A model generated the notes under the pieces. That model was not told where the DNA came from. It did not search any database and saw only the letters and a list, made by a program, of their open reading frames with translations. Below, in pieces: positions 23,887 through 34,197 of a DNA stretch of 64,000 bases (position 1 is the first letter of the stretch; the number at the start of each line of letters is the position of its first letter). Both the position numbers and the translations under genes were made by a program. The stretch is from assembly GCF_900103845.1 (NCBI RefSeq), contig NZ_FNIJ01000002.1:211864-275863 (forward strand), in the 5' to 3' direction. This stretch comes from Pseudomonas jinjuensis. GTDB lineage: Bacteria; Pseudomonadota; Gammaproteobacteria; Pseudomonadales; Pseudomonadaceae.

Positions 23887-26064
23887 ATGGCGGATATCTA
23901 CGAACTTTTCCTCACCTGCCCGAAGGGCCTCGACGGCCTGCTGCTGGAGGAAGCCCAACAACTCGGCTTGGGCGCGGCGAAGGCGCAGGTTTCCGCGGTG
24001 CGCGGCGAAGGCGACCTGGAAACCGCCTACCGCCTGTGCCTGTGGTCGCGCCTGGCCAACCGCGTGCTGCTGGTGCTGGCGCGTTTCCCGGTGGCGGATG
24101 CCGAGGAGCTCTACATGGGCGTCCGGGCCGTGCCCTGGAGCGACCACCTCGACCCGGGCGGCAGCCTCGCCGTGGAGTTCAGCGGACGCGGATCGGGCAT
24201 CGACAACACCCACTTCGGTGCGCTGAAGGTCAAGGACGCCATCGTCGACAGCCTGCGCGCCGAGTTCGGCCGGCGTCCGACGGTGGACAAGCTCAACCCC
24301 GACATCCGCGTGCACCTGCACCTCGATCGCGGCCAGGCGGTGCTGTCCCTCGACCTTTCCGGCCACAGCCTGCACCAGCGCGGCTACCGCCTGCAGCAGG
24401 GCGCCGCGCCGCTGAAGGAAAACCTCGCCGCCGCCGTGCTGATCCGCGCCGGCTGGCCGCGCCTCGCCGCCGAAGGCGGCGCCCTGGCCGACCCGATGTG
24501 CGGCGTCGGCACCTTCCTGGTCGAGGCCGGCCTGATGGCGGCCGACATCGCGCCGAACCTGAAGCGCGAACACTGGGGCTTCAGCCGCTGGCTGGGACAC
24601 GTTCCGGTGCTGTGGAAGAAGCTGCTGGCCGAGGCCGAGCAGCGGGCGGCGGCCGGGCTCGCCCGGACTCCCCTGTGGATTCGCGGCTACGAGGCCGACC
24701 CGCGGCTGATCCAGCCGGCGCGCAACAACATCGAGCGCGCCGGGCTGGCGGAGTGGGTGAAGGTCTACCAGGGCGAACTCGCCACCTTCGAGCCGCGTCC
24801 CGACAAGAACCAGCGCGGCCTGGTGATCTGCAACCCGCCCTACGGCGAGCGCCTGGGCGACGAGGCGAGCCTGCTGTATCTCTACCAGCACCTCGGCGAG
24901 CGCCTGCGCCAGAGCTGCCTGGGCTGGAGCGCCGGCATCTTCACCGGCGCCCCGGAGCTCGGCAAGCGCATGGGCATTCGCAGCCACAAGCAGTACGCCT
25001 TCTGGAACGGCGCGCTGCCGTGCAAGCTGCTGATGCTGGATGTGGAGCCGCGCCAGTTCGTCACCGGCGAACGCGGCGAGGCGCGCACTGACGGGGAGGC
25101 ACCTGCCGCCGTCGAACCGGCGCGGCTGAGCGAGGGCGGGCAGATGTTCGCCAACCGCCTGCAGAAGAACCTCCGCCAGTTGGGCAAGTGGGCGCGCCGC
25201 GAGAAGGTCGAATGCTATCGGCTGTATGACGCCGACATGCCGGAATACGCCCTGGCTGTGGATATCTATCGCGACTGGGCACACGTCCAGGAATACGCCG
25301 CGCCGAAGTCCATCGACCCGGCCAAGGCCCAGGCCCGCCTGCTCGATGCGCTGGCGGCCCTGCCGCAGGCGCTGGACATTCCCACCGAACGCATCGTCAT
25401 CAAGCGCCGCGAGCGGCAGGCCGGCAAGAAGCAGTACGAGCGGCAGGACAGCGCCGGCCGCTTCATGGAGGTGCAGGAAGGCGGGGTGAAGCTGCTGGTC
25501 AACCTGACCGACTACCTGGACACCGGCCTGTTCCTCGACCACCGGCCGATGCGCATGCGCATCCAGCGCGAGGCCGAGGGCAAGCGCTTCCTCAACCTGT
25601 TCTGCTACACCGCCACGGCGACCGTGCACGCGGCGAAGGGCGGGGCGCGCAGCACCACCAGCGTAGACCTGTCGAAGACCTATCTGGACTGGGCGCGGCG
25701 CAACCTTTCGCTGAACGGCTTCTCCGACAAGCAGCGGCTGGTGCACAGCAACGTGATGGAATGGCTGCGGGAAGATCGCGGCGAGTACGACCTGATCTTC
25801 ATCGACCCGCCGACCTTCTCCAATTCCAAGCGCATGGAAGGGGTGTTCGACGTGCAGCGCGACCAGGTCGAGCTGATCGACCTGGCCATGGCGCGCCTGG
25901 CCAGGGGCGGCGTGCTCTACTTCTCGAACAACTTCCGCAAGTTCGAGATGGACCCGGGCCTGATGGCGCGCTACCAGGTGGAAGACATCAGCGCCCAGAC
26001 GCTGGACCCGGACTTCGCCCGCAACACCAGAATCCACAAGGCCTGGCGTATCAGCGTGCGCTGA
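23887..26064 (+). CDS. rlmL: Bifunctional 23S rRNA methyltransferase RlmKL
   Basis: A 725-residue fusion of two SAM-dependent methyltransferases. The N-terminal half (RlmL) has a THUMP RNA-binding region and the NPPYG motif at about residue 316, and makes m2G2445. The C-terminal half (RlmK) carries the DPPTFSNS motif (D640) and makes m7G2069 of 23S rRNA. Start MADIYELFLTCPKGLDGLL is the usual N-terminus. It is convergent with dacB. Confidence 0.96.
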   Translation: MADIYELFLTCPKGLDGLLLEEAQQLGLGAAKAQVSAVRGEGDLETAYRLCLWSRLANRVLLVLARFPVADAEELYMGVRAVPWSDHLDPGGSLAVEFSGRGSGIDNTHFGALKVKDAIVDSLRAEFGRRPTVDKLNPDIRVHLHLDRGQAVLSLDLSGHSLHQRGYRLQQGAAPLKENLAAAVLIRAGWPRLAAEGGALADPMCGVGTFLVEAGLMAADIAPNLKREHWGFSRWLGHVPVLWKKLLAEAEQRAAAGLARTPLWIRGYEADPRLIQPARNNIERAGLAEWVKVYQGELATFEPRPDKNQRGLVICNPPYGERLGDEASLLYLYQHLGERLRQSCLGWSAGIFTGAPELGKRMGIRSHKQYAFWNGALPCKLLMLDVEPRQFVTGERGEARTDGEAPAAVEPARLSEGGQMFANRLQKNLRQLGKWARREKVECYRLYDADMPEYALAVDIYRDWAHVQEYAAPKSIDPAKAQARLLDALAALPQALDIPTERIVIKRRERQAGKKQYERQDSAGRFMEVQEGGVKLLVNLTDYLDTGLFLDHRPMRMRIQREAEGKRFLNLFCYTATATVHAAKGGARSTTSVDLSKTYLDWARRNLSLNGFSDKQRLVHSNVMEWLREDRGEYDLIFIDPPTFSNSKRMEGVFDVQRDQVELIDLAMARLARGGVLYFSNNFRKFEMDPGLMARYQVEDISAQTLDPDFARNTRIHKAWRISVR

Positions 26065-26069
26065 TGGCC

Positions 26070-26102
26070 GTTCGCCGGCGCCCGGGGAGGGCGCCGGCGA
26101 AC
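26070..26102. terminator. Hairpin between convergent rlmL and dacB
   Basis: A perfect 13-bp GC-rich stem beginning GTTCGCCGGCGCC with a 7-base loop. No T-tract on either side, so it may act as a transcript-end or stabilising structure rather than a classic terminator. Confidence 0.55.
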
Positions 26103-26116
26103 GCGGTGAAGCGAGG

Positions 26117-27580
26117 TCAGCGGTTGGCGGTTGCCGTGTTGGAGGCGCGCCGGGTGGTGCTGTACAGGTCCAGCAGCACCTGGTCGAGGATCGACGAGGC
26201 GCCCCACGGGCGGTTGCTGTTGAGGATCGCCACCACCACCCAGTTGTTGCCGTTGGCGTCGCGGCTGAAACCGGCCAGGGCGCGGACGGTGTTCAGGGTG
26301 CCGGTCTTGACGTGGGCTTCCCCGGCCATCGGCGTGCGGCGCAGGCGTTTGCGCATGGTGCCGTCCATCGCCACGATCGGCAGCGAGGACACGTATTCCG
26401 CCGAGTAGGGGCTGTGCCACGCGGCCTGCAGCATGGCCGCCATCTCCCGCGCGCTCACCCGCTCGTCACGCGACAGGCCGGAGCCGTTCTCCATCACCAG
26501 GTGCGAAGCGGTGATGCCCTTGCGCGCCAGCCACTGGCGGATCGCCCGCTGCGCCGCCTGGCCGTCGTTGGCATCGGCGCTGGTGCGGTTCTGCGCGCCA
26601 ATGGAGAGGAACAGCTGCTGCGCCATGGTGTTGTTGCTGTACTTGTTGATGTCGCGAATGATCTCGACCACATCCGGGGAGAAGGCCTTCGCCACCAGCG
26701 TGGCGTTCTTCGGCACGCTGCCCTGGCGGTCCTTGCCGGCGATGCTGCCGCCGAGTTCCTGCCAGATGCCGCGCACCGCGCCGGCGGTGAAGCTGGGGTG
26801 GTCGAGCAGCGACATGTAGGTCTGGGCGCTGCAGCCCTTGGGAATCTGCCCGGTCGCGACCAGGGTCGCGCCGTCGAACTGGACCACCGGGTTGAAGCGC
26901 AGCTTCGGCCAGGACGGGCAGGTCGCGGGGCCGGTGACCTTGATCTGGTTGTCGAGGCGGACGTTCGCCAGCGGCGGGTCCATCATCACCGTGGCCTTGC
27001 CGGATTCGCTGCGCACCACCAGGCGCACGCTCTTCAGGTTCACCAGCAGCGAGTCGGGGCCCACCAGGAACGGCTTGTTGTCGTCGCCGCCATCGTCGTT
27101 GAACACCGGCAACTGCGGGGCGTTGAAATAGCTGCGATCGAGCACCAGGTCGCCGGTGACCCGGGTCACGCCGTTGGCGCGCAGGTCGCGCATCAGCAGC
27201 CAGAGCCTTTCCATGTTCAGCTTGGGATCGCCGCCGCCCTTCAGATAGAGGTTGCCGTCGAGCACGCCGTTCCTTATCTGGCCGTCGGTATAGAACTCGG
27301 TTTTCCACTGGTAGGTGGGGCCGAGCATTTCCAGGGCGGCATAGGTGGTGAACAGCTTCATGGTCGACGCCGGGTTGACCGAGACGTCGGCGTTGAAATA
27401 GGTCGGGTTGCCGGGCCCGTCGAGCGGGATCAGCACCAGGGAAAGGGCATCGTTCGGCAGTTTGCTGGTCTTCAAGGCCTTCTGCACGTTTTCCGGCAGG
27501 GTGGCGTTGATCTGCGCCAGCGCCGGCAGGGCGAAGGGCAACAGCGTGGCGAGGGCAAGGGCGCGCAATGACTTGAACAT
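26117..27580 (-). CDS. dacB: D-alanyl-D-alanine carboxypeptidase/endopeptidase (PBP4)
   Basis: A 487-residue periplasmic low-molecular-mass penicillin-binding protein that trims peptidoglycan stem peptides and cleaves cross-links. A signal peptide covers about residues 1-22 (ALALATLLPFALPALAQ). All active-site motifs are present: S72-T-M-K75, S315-N-N317 and K425-T-G427. The insertion between the first two motifs is typical of the PBP4/DacB class. In P. aeruginosa inactivation of dacB induces AmpC and raises beta-lactam resistance; nothing here suggests a defect. Confidence 0.96.
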   Translation of the reverse strand: MFKSLRALALATLLPFALPALAQINATLPENVQKALKTSKLPNDALSLVLIPLDGPGNPTYFNADVSVNPASTMKLFTTYAALEMLGPTYQWKTEFYTDGQIRNGVLDGNLYLKGGGDPKLNMERLWLLMRDLRANGVTRVTGDLVLDRSYFNAPQLPVFNDDGGDDNKPFLVGPDSLLVNLKSVRLVVRSESGKATVMMDPPLANVRLDNQIKVTGPATCPSWPKLRFNPVVQFDGATLVATGQIPKGCSAQTYMSLLDHPSFTAGAVRGIWQELGGSIAGKDRQGSVPKNATLVAKAFSPDVVEIIRDINKYSNNTMAQQLFLSIGAQNRTSADANDGQAAQRAIRQWLARKGITASHLVMENGSGLSRDERVSAREMAAMLQAAWHSPYSAEYVSSLPIVAMDGTMRKRLRRTPMAGEAHVKTGTLNTVRALAGFSRDANGNNWVVVAILNSNRPWGASSILDQVLLDLYSTTRRASNTATANR

Positions 27581-27771
27581 TTTTGAAGTGATATCCCGGA
27601 CAGGGGCATGAAGCGAAATTGAAGATGAAAATCAGAAAGTGCAGGCGCTGAAAATGTTCCCGTTTCGCGCGGGGCCTGCCGGCGCATTATGCCGCAACCC
27701 GCGGCCGGATGGGATGCGCCGGCGAACAAGGTGCTGGCATCGGGCCGGCCGGTCGCGACTCTTGTCATTGT

Positions 27772-27778
27772 CTACACT
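27772..27778 (+). promoter_or_regulatory. Possible sigma-S-type -10 before yggL
   Basis: CTACACT, identical to one form of the extended -10 preferred by RpoS, 33 bases before the start codon. A loose TTGTCA lies too close upstream to be its -35. Confidence 0.4.
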
Positions 27779-27811
27779 GCGGATGCCGACACCCCCGCAG
27801 GAGAACCGCAC

Positions 27812-28156
27812 ATGGCCACCAACCGCTCCCGCCGCTTGCGCAAGAAGCTCTGTGTCGACGAGTTCCAGGAACTGGGATTCGAGCTGAGCTTCCAGTACAA
27901 GGAGGGGGCCGCTGCCGAGGTGACGGACGCTTTCATGCGCCGTTTCACCGACCAGCTTCTCGCGCCGAATGGGCTGAGCTACGCCGGCTGCGATGAATAT
28001 GGTTTCGTCTGCCTGGGGCGCCGCGGCTCGGTCAATGAGGAACAGCGGAGCCAGGTGGACGAATGGTTGCGGCAGCAACCCGAACTGGCCAGCTTCACCA
28101 TCAGCGCCCTGATGGATGCCTGGTATCCCGGGCAGCCGGTGAAGGTTCCGCGCTGA
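27812..28156 (+). CDS. yggL: YggL family 50S ribosome-binding protein
   Basis: A 114-residue protein of the YggL (DUF469) family with the characteristic RSRRLRKKLCVDEFQELGFE start and WL/LMDAWYPG ending. The E. coli member binds the 50S subunit. The ATG at 27812 follows AGGAGA with good spacing; the frame is open further upstream without family character. It is divergent from dacB. Confidence 0.9.
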   Translation: MATNRSRRLRKKLCVDEFQELGFELSFQYKEGAAAEVTDAFMRRFTDQLLAPNGLSYAGCDEYGFVCLGRRGSVNEEQRSQVDEWLRQQPELASFTISALMDAWYPGQPVKVPR

Positions 28157-28435
28157 CCACCCGCAGCAGCCTCGCCATTCGTGGTCAATGCGCCGTGAGT
28201 CAAGCGGCGCGGCGTGCAATATTCGGATAATGCTGGCGTCAAGTCGGATTCATATGTCCGAATTTTTCAGGGAAGGGTTTGCTTGCTGCGGTAATGCTTT
28301 TAAGAATGTAAGGGTTGTATTTTTATCTCGTAGGACTTTTCCTAAGATCGCCAAAACGTTACCGTCGTTCTCGACAGAATCCGTTCCGAAGATATCTCAT
28401 CTGCCACGTTATAAAGAGATGTTTCCGGAGGGATA

Positions 28436-29062
28436 ATGAGCAGGGTTATGATCGTCGATGACCATCCGGTCATTCGAATGGCAATGCGTGTATTACTGGA
28501 AAGGGAAGGCTATGTCGTTGCGGGTGAAACCGATAATGGCGTGGATGCCTTATCCATGGTCAAGGAATTATTGCCGGACCTGGTAATTCTCGATATCGGC
28601 ATTCCGCGGCTCGATGGACTGGAAGTGATCAGCCGCCTGTCCGCTTTCGGCCTGCCCATGAAGATCCTGGTGCTTACCGGCCAGAACGCCTCGCTCTTCG
28701 CCATGCGCTGCATGCAGGCCGGGGCTTCCGGGTTCGTCTGCAAGCAGGGCGGCCTCGCCGAGCTGATGAATGCGATCAATGCGGTAGTCGCCGGATACAA
28801 CTACTTCCCGAGCACGGCCATTCGTGCAAGCCGGAAGAATAATGGGCAAATAGACGACCAGGAACTTATCCAGAGACTTTCCGACAGGGAAATGTCCGTT
28901 CTTCAATATCTGGCCAATGGATATTCGAACAAGGAGATTTCCGAGCAGATGTTCATCAGCAACAAGACTGTCAGTACATACAAGACACGTCTGTTGTTGA
29001 AGTTGAATGCTCATTCGCTGGTCGATCTTATCGAGTTCGCCAAGCGCAATACGCTGGTGTGA
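28436..29062 (+). CDS. LuxR/FixJ-type response regulator, RocA2-like
   Basis: A 208-residue response regulator. The receiver domain has D8, D9, the phospho-acceptor D53 (VILDIG) and a conserved lysine after VCKQGG; a C-terminal LuxR-type HTH follows (LSDREMSVLQYLANGYSNKE ... VSTYKTRLL). It strongly resembles BvgA/RocA regulators, and its position corresponds to P. aeruginosa rocA2 by gene order. It is immediately followed by its hybrid sensor gene. A GGAGGG ribosome-binding site precedes the ATG. Its coding sequence is clearly less GC-rich than neighbouring core genes. Confidence 0.88.
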   Translation: MSRVMIVDDHPVIRMAMRVLLEREGYVVAGETDNGVDALSMVKELLPDLVILDIGIPRLDGLEVISRLSAFGLPMKILVLTGQNASLFAMRCMQAGASGFVCKQGGLAELMNAINAVVAGYNYFPSTAIRASRKNNGQIDDQELIQRLSDREMSVLQYLANGYSNKEISEQMFISNKTVSTYKTRLLLKLNAHSLVDLIEFAKRNTLV

Positions 29063-29070
29063 GGTCTTCC

Positions 29071-32000
29071 ATGGTTGGGTGGTTCCGGCAAAAACCAGTA
29101 ATTGCCATTGGCCTCTTTCTAGGAGTTTTCTGTAGCGCAATTCCTGCGAAAGAGAATATTCCTTCATGGACGCCTCTTGACTTGTTGGCTCGTCCTGCTG
29201 GCGAGCGGGTCGAGGTCGAGCTTCCCGAAGCGGACTGGCAGTGGTTGAGGGCCAGGAAGGTCCTGGTAGTCGGTACCACCAGCCCGGACTATCCGCCCCT
29301 GGAAACCACCCCGAGCGGCAAGGAGCTGGAAGGCGTCACCGCGGATTACCTGGGCATCCTCGAATCCGCCCTCAACATCCGCATCCAGGTGCGCCGCTAT
29401 TCCGGCCGGAACAGCGCCATACAGGCGCTGCAGAAGGGCGAGATAGATCTGCTGGGCCGTTCCACCCGATACGAGAGCGAATTCCCCGGCATCGTCCTTT
29501 CCGTCCCGTACTTCGCCAACCAGCCGGTGGTCGTCGGGCGGAAGGACGTGCCGCCCGACGATGGCGACCGTTTGTCCGGACGCCGGATCGCGGTGGTGGA
29601 CGACTACTTCTCCCGGGAGGAAATAGCCCGGCACTACCCGCGCTCCGGGATCGTCCGCTTCGATTCGATTCGCCGTGCCCTGGAGGCGGTTTCGTTCGGC
29701 CGGGCCGACTTCTATGTGGGGGATGCCTTCAGCGCACAATACGTGATCAGCCAGGGTTATCTGCTCAACCTGCGCATGCTGAATTTCGCACGCTTCGACG
29801 GAGGCGGCTTCAGCTTCGCCCTGGCGGCCTCCAACGACCGCCTGCGGGACATCATCGACAAGGCGCTGGAAAGCGTGCCGGTGCAGACCGGCCTCGTCAT
29901 CCAGCGCCGCTGGGGAACCGGCGTTCCGTATTCCATCGCCGGTTCCGAACTGGTGCTGACCGATCAGGAGCGGCGCTGGCTCGAGCGCCACCCCAGGCCG
30001 GTGCTGGTGGTGGACCAGGCGCTCGCTCCCCTGACCTTCTTCGATTCCGACCGGCAGTTCCATGGCATCGTCGCCGATCTGCTCGATCTCGTCCGGGCGC
30101 GAACCGGCCTGCAATTCGAAGTCCAGCCCTCCGCGTCCATTCCCGACATGCTGAAAAGAGTCCGGGAAGGCCATGCCGACGTGATCGCCGCACTGGCGCC
30201 CACGCTCGAACGCCAGGAGTTCCTGGCGTTCACCCGGCCGTATCTGAACACTTCGTTCGTCGTGGTCACCCGCAAGGCGAATGAACGGATCGGCGATCTG
30301 ACCGACCTGGATGACCAGACGGTCGCGGTGCCGCGCGGCAGCCTGCTCATCGATTACCTCAGGGAGCACTATCCGCATGTCCGCGTGGTGGAAGTGGAGA
30401 ACAACGTCGATGCGCTTCTGCTGCTGAGCGATGGCCAGGTGGATGCCGCGATCCACCTGATGGCGTCCGCCACCTTCCTGCTTTCCCGCTACTACAGGAA
30501 CCTGCGCATCGTGGCGACGCTCGACCCCGAGCCGGGGCAACTTTCCTTTGCCGTCTCCCGCGCCGAACCCGAACTTGTCAGCATCCTGAACAAGGCGCTG
30601 CTGGCCATATCGCCCGAGGAAATGGCCAACCTCGTCAGCCGCTGGTCCGCCACTGCCGAGTCGTCCGACAGCGTCTGGGAAGGCTATCGAACGCAGCTCT
30701 ATCAACTGGCCGTGGCAGGAGCGCTGGCGCTGGCGCTGGTGCTGTTCTGGAACTGGCGGCTGCAACGCAAGGTGCGCCAGCGGAGCCTGTCCGAGAAGGA
30801 TCTGAGCTACCGGCTCGCTTTCAAGCGTGCGCTCGTCGATGGCATCCCGCACCCCGTCGTCGTCAGGGACAGGAAAGGGCGCCTGCTGACCTGCAATCGC
30901 AGCTACCTCGAATTCACCGGGCTCACCCGCGAGGCCGCCCAGGGAACCTGCGTGACCGATTACAGCTGGCTGAATCCCCGCGACGCCGAAGCCTTGCAGC
31001 GCGAGTTCCTGCAGGTGCTGGAGCGGGGTGAGCCGCAAACCTTCGACCGGGTCATGCAGGTGCATGGGCAGACCAGGGAGGGCCATCTCTGGATCACGCC
31101 CTATCGAAACGTCAAGGGAGAGGTCCTGGGGCTGGTATGCGGCTGGATCGACGTGACCGAGCGCGAACGCCTGCATCAGCAGTTGCAGATCGCCAAGGAG
31201 CAGGCGGAGGAGGCCAGCCGCATCAAGAGCACCTTTCTCGCCACCATGAGCCACGAGATCCGCACGCCGCTGAGCGCGGTGATCGGCATGCTCGAACTCG
31301 CGCTGCTCGGCAGCGGCTGCGGCAGTTGCAGCCAGAGCGGCCCGCTGGAGGTCGCCCATGAATCCGCCCGGTCGCTGCTGCTGCTGATCGGCGACATTCT
31401 CGACGTGGCCAAGATCGAGTCCGGGCGCCTGACGCTGATGCCCGAACGGGCCAGGCTGCGGGAACTGGTCGAATCCGTGGCGAGGATCTTCGACGGGCTG
31501 GCCAGGCAGAAGGGCCTGCAGCTCAGGCTGGAGATCGATGTCGAGGCGGCGGCCTGCGACGTGCTGATCGACCCGCTGCGCTTCAAGCAGATTCTTTCCA
31601 ACCTGCTCAGCAACGCCATCAAGTTCACCGACAGGGGCTTCGTCGGCATCCAGGTGGCGGCCGACCCGCTGGCCGAGGACCGGATCGCCCTCGACCTGTG
31701 CGTCGAGGACAGCGGGATCGGCATTGCCGAAGAGGACCAGGCCCGGCTGTTCGAACCCTTCAGCCAGGTGCAGCAGGGTAGCTTCGCGTCCCGTGGCGGC
31801 ACCGGGCTGGGGCTGAACATCTGCCGCAAGCTCGCCGAGATGATGGGCGGGACGGTGCGTCTGGAGAGCACACCGGGCGTTGGCACCAGGGTCCGCGTGA
31901 GCCTGGTGCTGCATACCCTGGAGCCGCTGCCGGAGCAGGTCGCCAAACGCGATGCGGTCGCGGAAATGCCCGGTTGCTCGCTCAGGGTGCTGGTGGTGGA

Positions 32001-32787
32001 CGATCATCCGGCGAACCGCATGCTGCTTTCACAGCAGCTCGAGCATCTCGGCCAGCAGGTGGTGCTTGCCGAGGATGGCGCACAGGCGCTGCAAGCCTGG
32101 AGTCCCGGCGAGTTCGATCTGGTCATTACCGACTGCAACATGCCGGTGCTGAACGGCTATGAGCTGGCTATGCAGATTCGCCAGATCGAACGGGAAAGCG
32201 GAGCTGCGCCATGCCGGATCTTCGGTTTCACCGCCAACGCCCAGCCGGACGAAATCGAACGTTGCCGCAGCGCCGGAATGGATGACTGCCTGTTCAAGCC
32301 GCTGTCGCTGGAGCAGCTTCGTTCCCACCTGGTGCAGGTGCCGAGAATCGCAGCGGCGGAAACCATTCTTGCGTCCGATGCCGGCATCGAGATCCAGGCG
32401 CTGGAGGAGATGACCGGCGGCGATCCGGCCCTGACCAGGCAACTGGTCGAGGAGCTGTACAGGACCAACCAGGCGGATGTCGGGCAACTCGAGGCGCTGC
32501 TGCGCAAGCGGGATTGGCCGCAGCTTGCCGACCTGGCCCACCGCATCAAGGGCGCCGCGCGCATGGTGCAGGCGGAGCTGCTGCAGGAACGTTGCGTCGA
32601 GCTGGAGAATGCCTGCCGGAACGGCCCCGGCGAAAGCGACCTGCAGCTTCGGGTGCGCCATGTGCGTGAGGCCGCGGAGCGCCTGCAGGCGCAACTGCAG
32701 ACCTACCTGGATATGCTCCCCGGCAGTTGCCCGGAAGCGCCCGGCCGCTGCAATGGCTGGAAAAACGACGGCCCTTTCTGCAACTGA
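29071..32787 (+). CDS. Hybrid sensor kinase, BvgS/RocS2-like
   Basis: A 1238-residue unorthodox sensor. Order: signal/first membrane helix (residues 8-25), two periplasmic solute-binding (Venus-flytrap) domains (about 50-280 and 295-530), membrane helix (about 545-565), PAS domain (about 585-705), HisKA with H728 in SHEIRTP, HATPase with NLLSNAIKFT, DSGIGI and GGTGLGL, receiver with phospho-acceptor D1021 (TDCNMP), and an Hpt domain with H1157 (LAHRIKGAA). All phosphorelay residues are present. The partner is the regulator just upstream. ATG 29071 is preferred over GTG 29059 because GAGG is correctly spaced. In P. aeruginosa the RocS2/A2 system affects fimbriae and efflux genes; the ligand is unknown. 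Confidence 0.9.
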   Translation: MVGWFRQKPVIAIGLFLGVFCSAIPAKENIPSWTPLDLLARPAGERVEVELPEADWQWLRARKVLVVGTTSPDYPPLETTPSGKELEGVTADYLGILESALNIRIQVRRYSGRNSAIQALQKGEIDLLGRSTRYESEFPGIVLSVPYFANQPVVVGRKDVPPDDGDRLSGRRIAVVDDYFSREEIARHYPRSGIVRFDSIRRALEAVSFGRADFYVGDAFSAQYVISQGYLLNLRMLNFARFDGGGFSFALAASNDRLRDIIDKALESVPVQTGLVIQRRWGTGVPYSIAGSELVLTDQERRWLERHPRPVLVVDQALAPLTFFDSDRQFHGIVADLLDLVRARTGLQFEVQPSASIPDMLKRVREGHADVIAALAPTLERQEFLAFTRPYLNTSFVVVTRKANERIGDLTDLDDQTVAVPRGSLLIDYLREHYPHVRVVEVENNVDALLLLSDGQVDAAIHLMASATFLLSRYYRNLRIVATLDPEPGQLSFAVSRAEPELVSILNKALLAISPEEMANLVSRWSATAESSDSVWEGYRTQLYQLAVAGALALALVLFWNWRLQRKVRQRSLSEKDLSYRLAFKRALVDGIPHPVVVRDRKGRLLTCNRSYLEFTGLTREAAQGTCVTDYSWLNPRDAEALQREFLQVLERGEPQTFDRVMQVHGQTREGHLWITPYRNVKGEVLGLVCGWIDVTERERLHQQLQIAKEQAEEASRIKSTFLATMSHEIRTPLSAVIGMLELALLGSGCGSCSQSGPLEVAHESARSLLLLIGDILDVAKIESGRLTLMPERARLRELVESVARIFDGLARQKGLQLRLEIDVEAAACDVLIDPLRFKQILSNLLSNAIKFTDRGFVGIQVAADPLAEDRIALDLCVEDSGIGIAEEDQARLFEPFSQVQQGSFASRGGTGLGLNICRKLAEMMGGTVRLESTPGVGTRVRVSLVLHTLEPLPEQVAKRDAVAEMPGCSLRVLVVDDHPANRMLLSQQLEHLGQQVVLAEDGAQALQAWSPGEFDLVITDCNMPVLNGYELAMQIRQIERESGAAPCRIFGFTANAQPDEIERCRSAGMDDCLFKPLSLEQLRSHLVQVPRIAAAETILASDAGIEIQALEEMTGGDPALTRQLVEELYRTNQADVGQLEALLRKRDWPQLADLAHRIKGAARMVQAELLQERCVELENACRNGPGESDLQLRVRHVREAAERLQAQLQTYLDMLPGSCPEAPGRCNGWKNDGPFCN

Positions 32788-32793
32788 CGCGCC

Positions 32794-34125
32794 TCAGACC
32801 GGGCTCGAACGCCCGGTCATTTCCCTGGCCATTTCGGTGGCATAGCTGTCGGTCATCCCGGCGATGAAATCGATGACCCGCAGGAAGGCCCGGTACAGCG
32901 ACCATTCCGGATTGGGCGCGTTGTGCCCGAGCAGATCGAGGATGCGCTGGTTCTTCAGCGAGGGCGAGCGCCCGCCGTGCTGTTCCAGCGCCGCGCCGCA
33001 GAAGGCGTTGAGCAGGATTTCCAGGGTGGTGTAGGCGCCGATCTCGTGCAGGGTCTTGCGCTTGTCCTGGAAGATCTTTTCCCGCGCCAGGGCCTTCGCC
33101 CGCAGCACGCAATGCTTGGCCGGGCCATGCATGTGTTCCACCAGGTCGCCGGGCAGCGCGCCGGCCAGCAGCGCCGACTTCTGTTCGACGAAGGCGCGGG
33201 CGGCGGCGTTGGTCAGGTGCTCGATGGCCTTGCCGCGCAGGATCGCCAGCTTGCGCCGGCGCGAATCCTGCGGACCCAGCTGGCGGTAGGTTTCCGGCAG
33301 GTCGTCGCCCACCAGCCCGAGCAGCAGCATCTCGACTTCGGGATAGTCGAGCAGCTCCATTTCCAGGCCGTCCTCCAGGTCGATCAGGCCGTAGCAGATG
33401 TCGTCCGCCGCCTCCATCAGGTAGACCAGCGGATGGCGCGCCCAGCGCTCGGCTTCGAGTTGCGGCATGCCGAGCTTCTGGGTGATCTGTTCCAGCAGCG
33501 GCAGTTCGCTCCGGTAGCAGCCGAACTTGTGCTTCTTGTAGCCGAGGGAGTCGGCGTGGCGGGAGGTCCAGGGGTATTTCAGGTAGGTGCCGAGGGTGGC
33601 GTAGGTCAGGCGCACGCCGCCGTCGAACTGGTGGTATTCCAGCTGGGTCAGCACGCGGAAGCCCTGGGCGTTGCCCTCGAAGTGCAGGAAGTCGGCGCGC
33701 TCCTCCTCGCTCATCTCGTCCAGCCAGCCGCGCGCGGCGGCCTGCTGGAACCAGTGGCGGATGGCGTCCTCGCCGGAGTGGCCGAACGGCGGGTTGCCGA
33801 TGTCGTGGGCCAGGCAGGCGGACTGCACGATGACGCCGAGATCGCCGGGGTCGCACCACTCGGGAAGCTCGCCGCGCAGCATCTCGCCGACCCGCATACC
33901 CAGCGAGCGGCCGACGCAGCCGACCTCCAGGGAGTGGGTGAGGCGGGTGTGGATATGGTCGTTGCTGGTGACCGGGTGCACCTGGGTCTTGCGGCCCAGG
34001 CGGCGGAACGCGCCGGAGAAGATGATCCGGTCGTGGTCCTTGTGGAACGCGCTGCGCCCCAGTTCGGCGCTGCTGTGCACGGGCTTGCCCAGGCGTTCGC
34101 GGGGGAGCAGGGAGTGCCAGTCCAT
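32794..34125 (-). CDS. dgt: Deoxyguanosinetriphosphate triphosphohydrolase-like protein
   Basis: A 443-residue HD-domain nucleotidase, the same length as the P. aeruginosa homologue. HD-type motifs are [12 protein letters not shown] and [14 protein letters not shown]. The family hydrolyses dGTP or other dNTPs to nucleoside and triphosphate. It converges with the sensor-kinase gene (six bases apart) and lies 72 bases downstream of the EAL gene on the same strand, so the two may be cotranscribed. [13 protein letters not shown] at 34125 is the family start; the frame extends ten codons further. Confidence 0.93.
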   Translation of the reverse strand: MDWHSLLPRERLGKPVHSSAELGRSAFHKDHDRIIFSGAFRRLGRKTQVHPVTSNDHIHTRLTHSLEVGCVGRSLGMRVGEMLRGELPEWCDPGDLGVIVQSACLAHDIGNPPFGHSGEDAIRHWFQQAAARGWLDEMSEEERADFLHFEGNAQGFRVLTQLEYHQFDGGVRLTYATLGTYLKYPWTSRHADSLGYKKHKFGCYRSELPLLEQITQKLGMPQLEAERWARHPLVYLMEAADDICYGLIDLEDGLEMELLDYPEVEMLLLGLVGDDLPETYRQLGPQDSRRRKLAILRGKAIEHLTNAAARAFVEQKSALLAGALPGDLVEHMHGPAKHCVLRAKALAREKIFQDKRKTLHEIGAYTTLEILLNAFCGAALEQHGGRSPSLKNQRILDLLGHNAPNPEWSLYRAFLRVIDFIAGMTDSYATEMAREMTGRSSPV

Positions 34126-34197
34126 TTGGTCATCCTGTCGAGTCGGCGATGGCAACCAAGCTAACCGTTCGCCCGGGCAATCTCAACGGCGCCGGAA

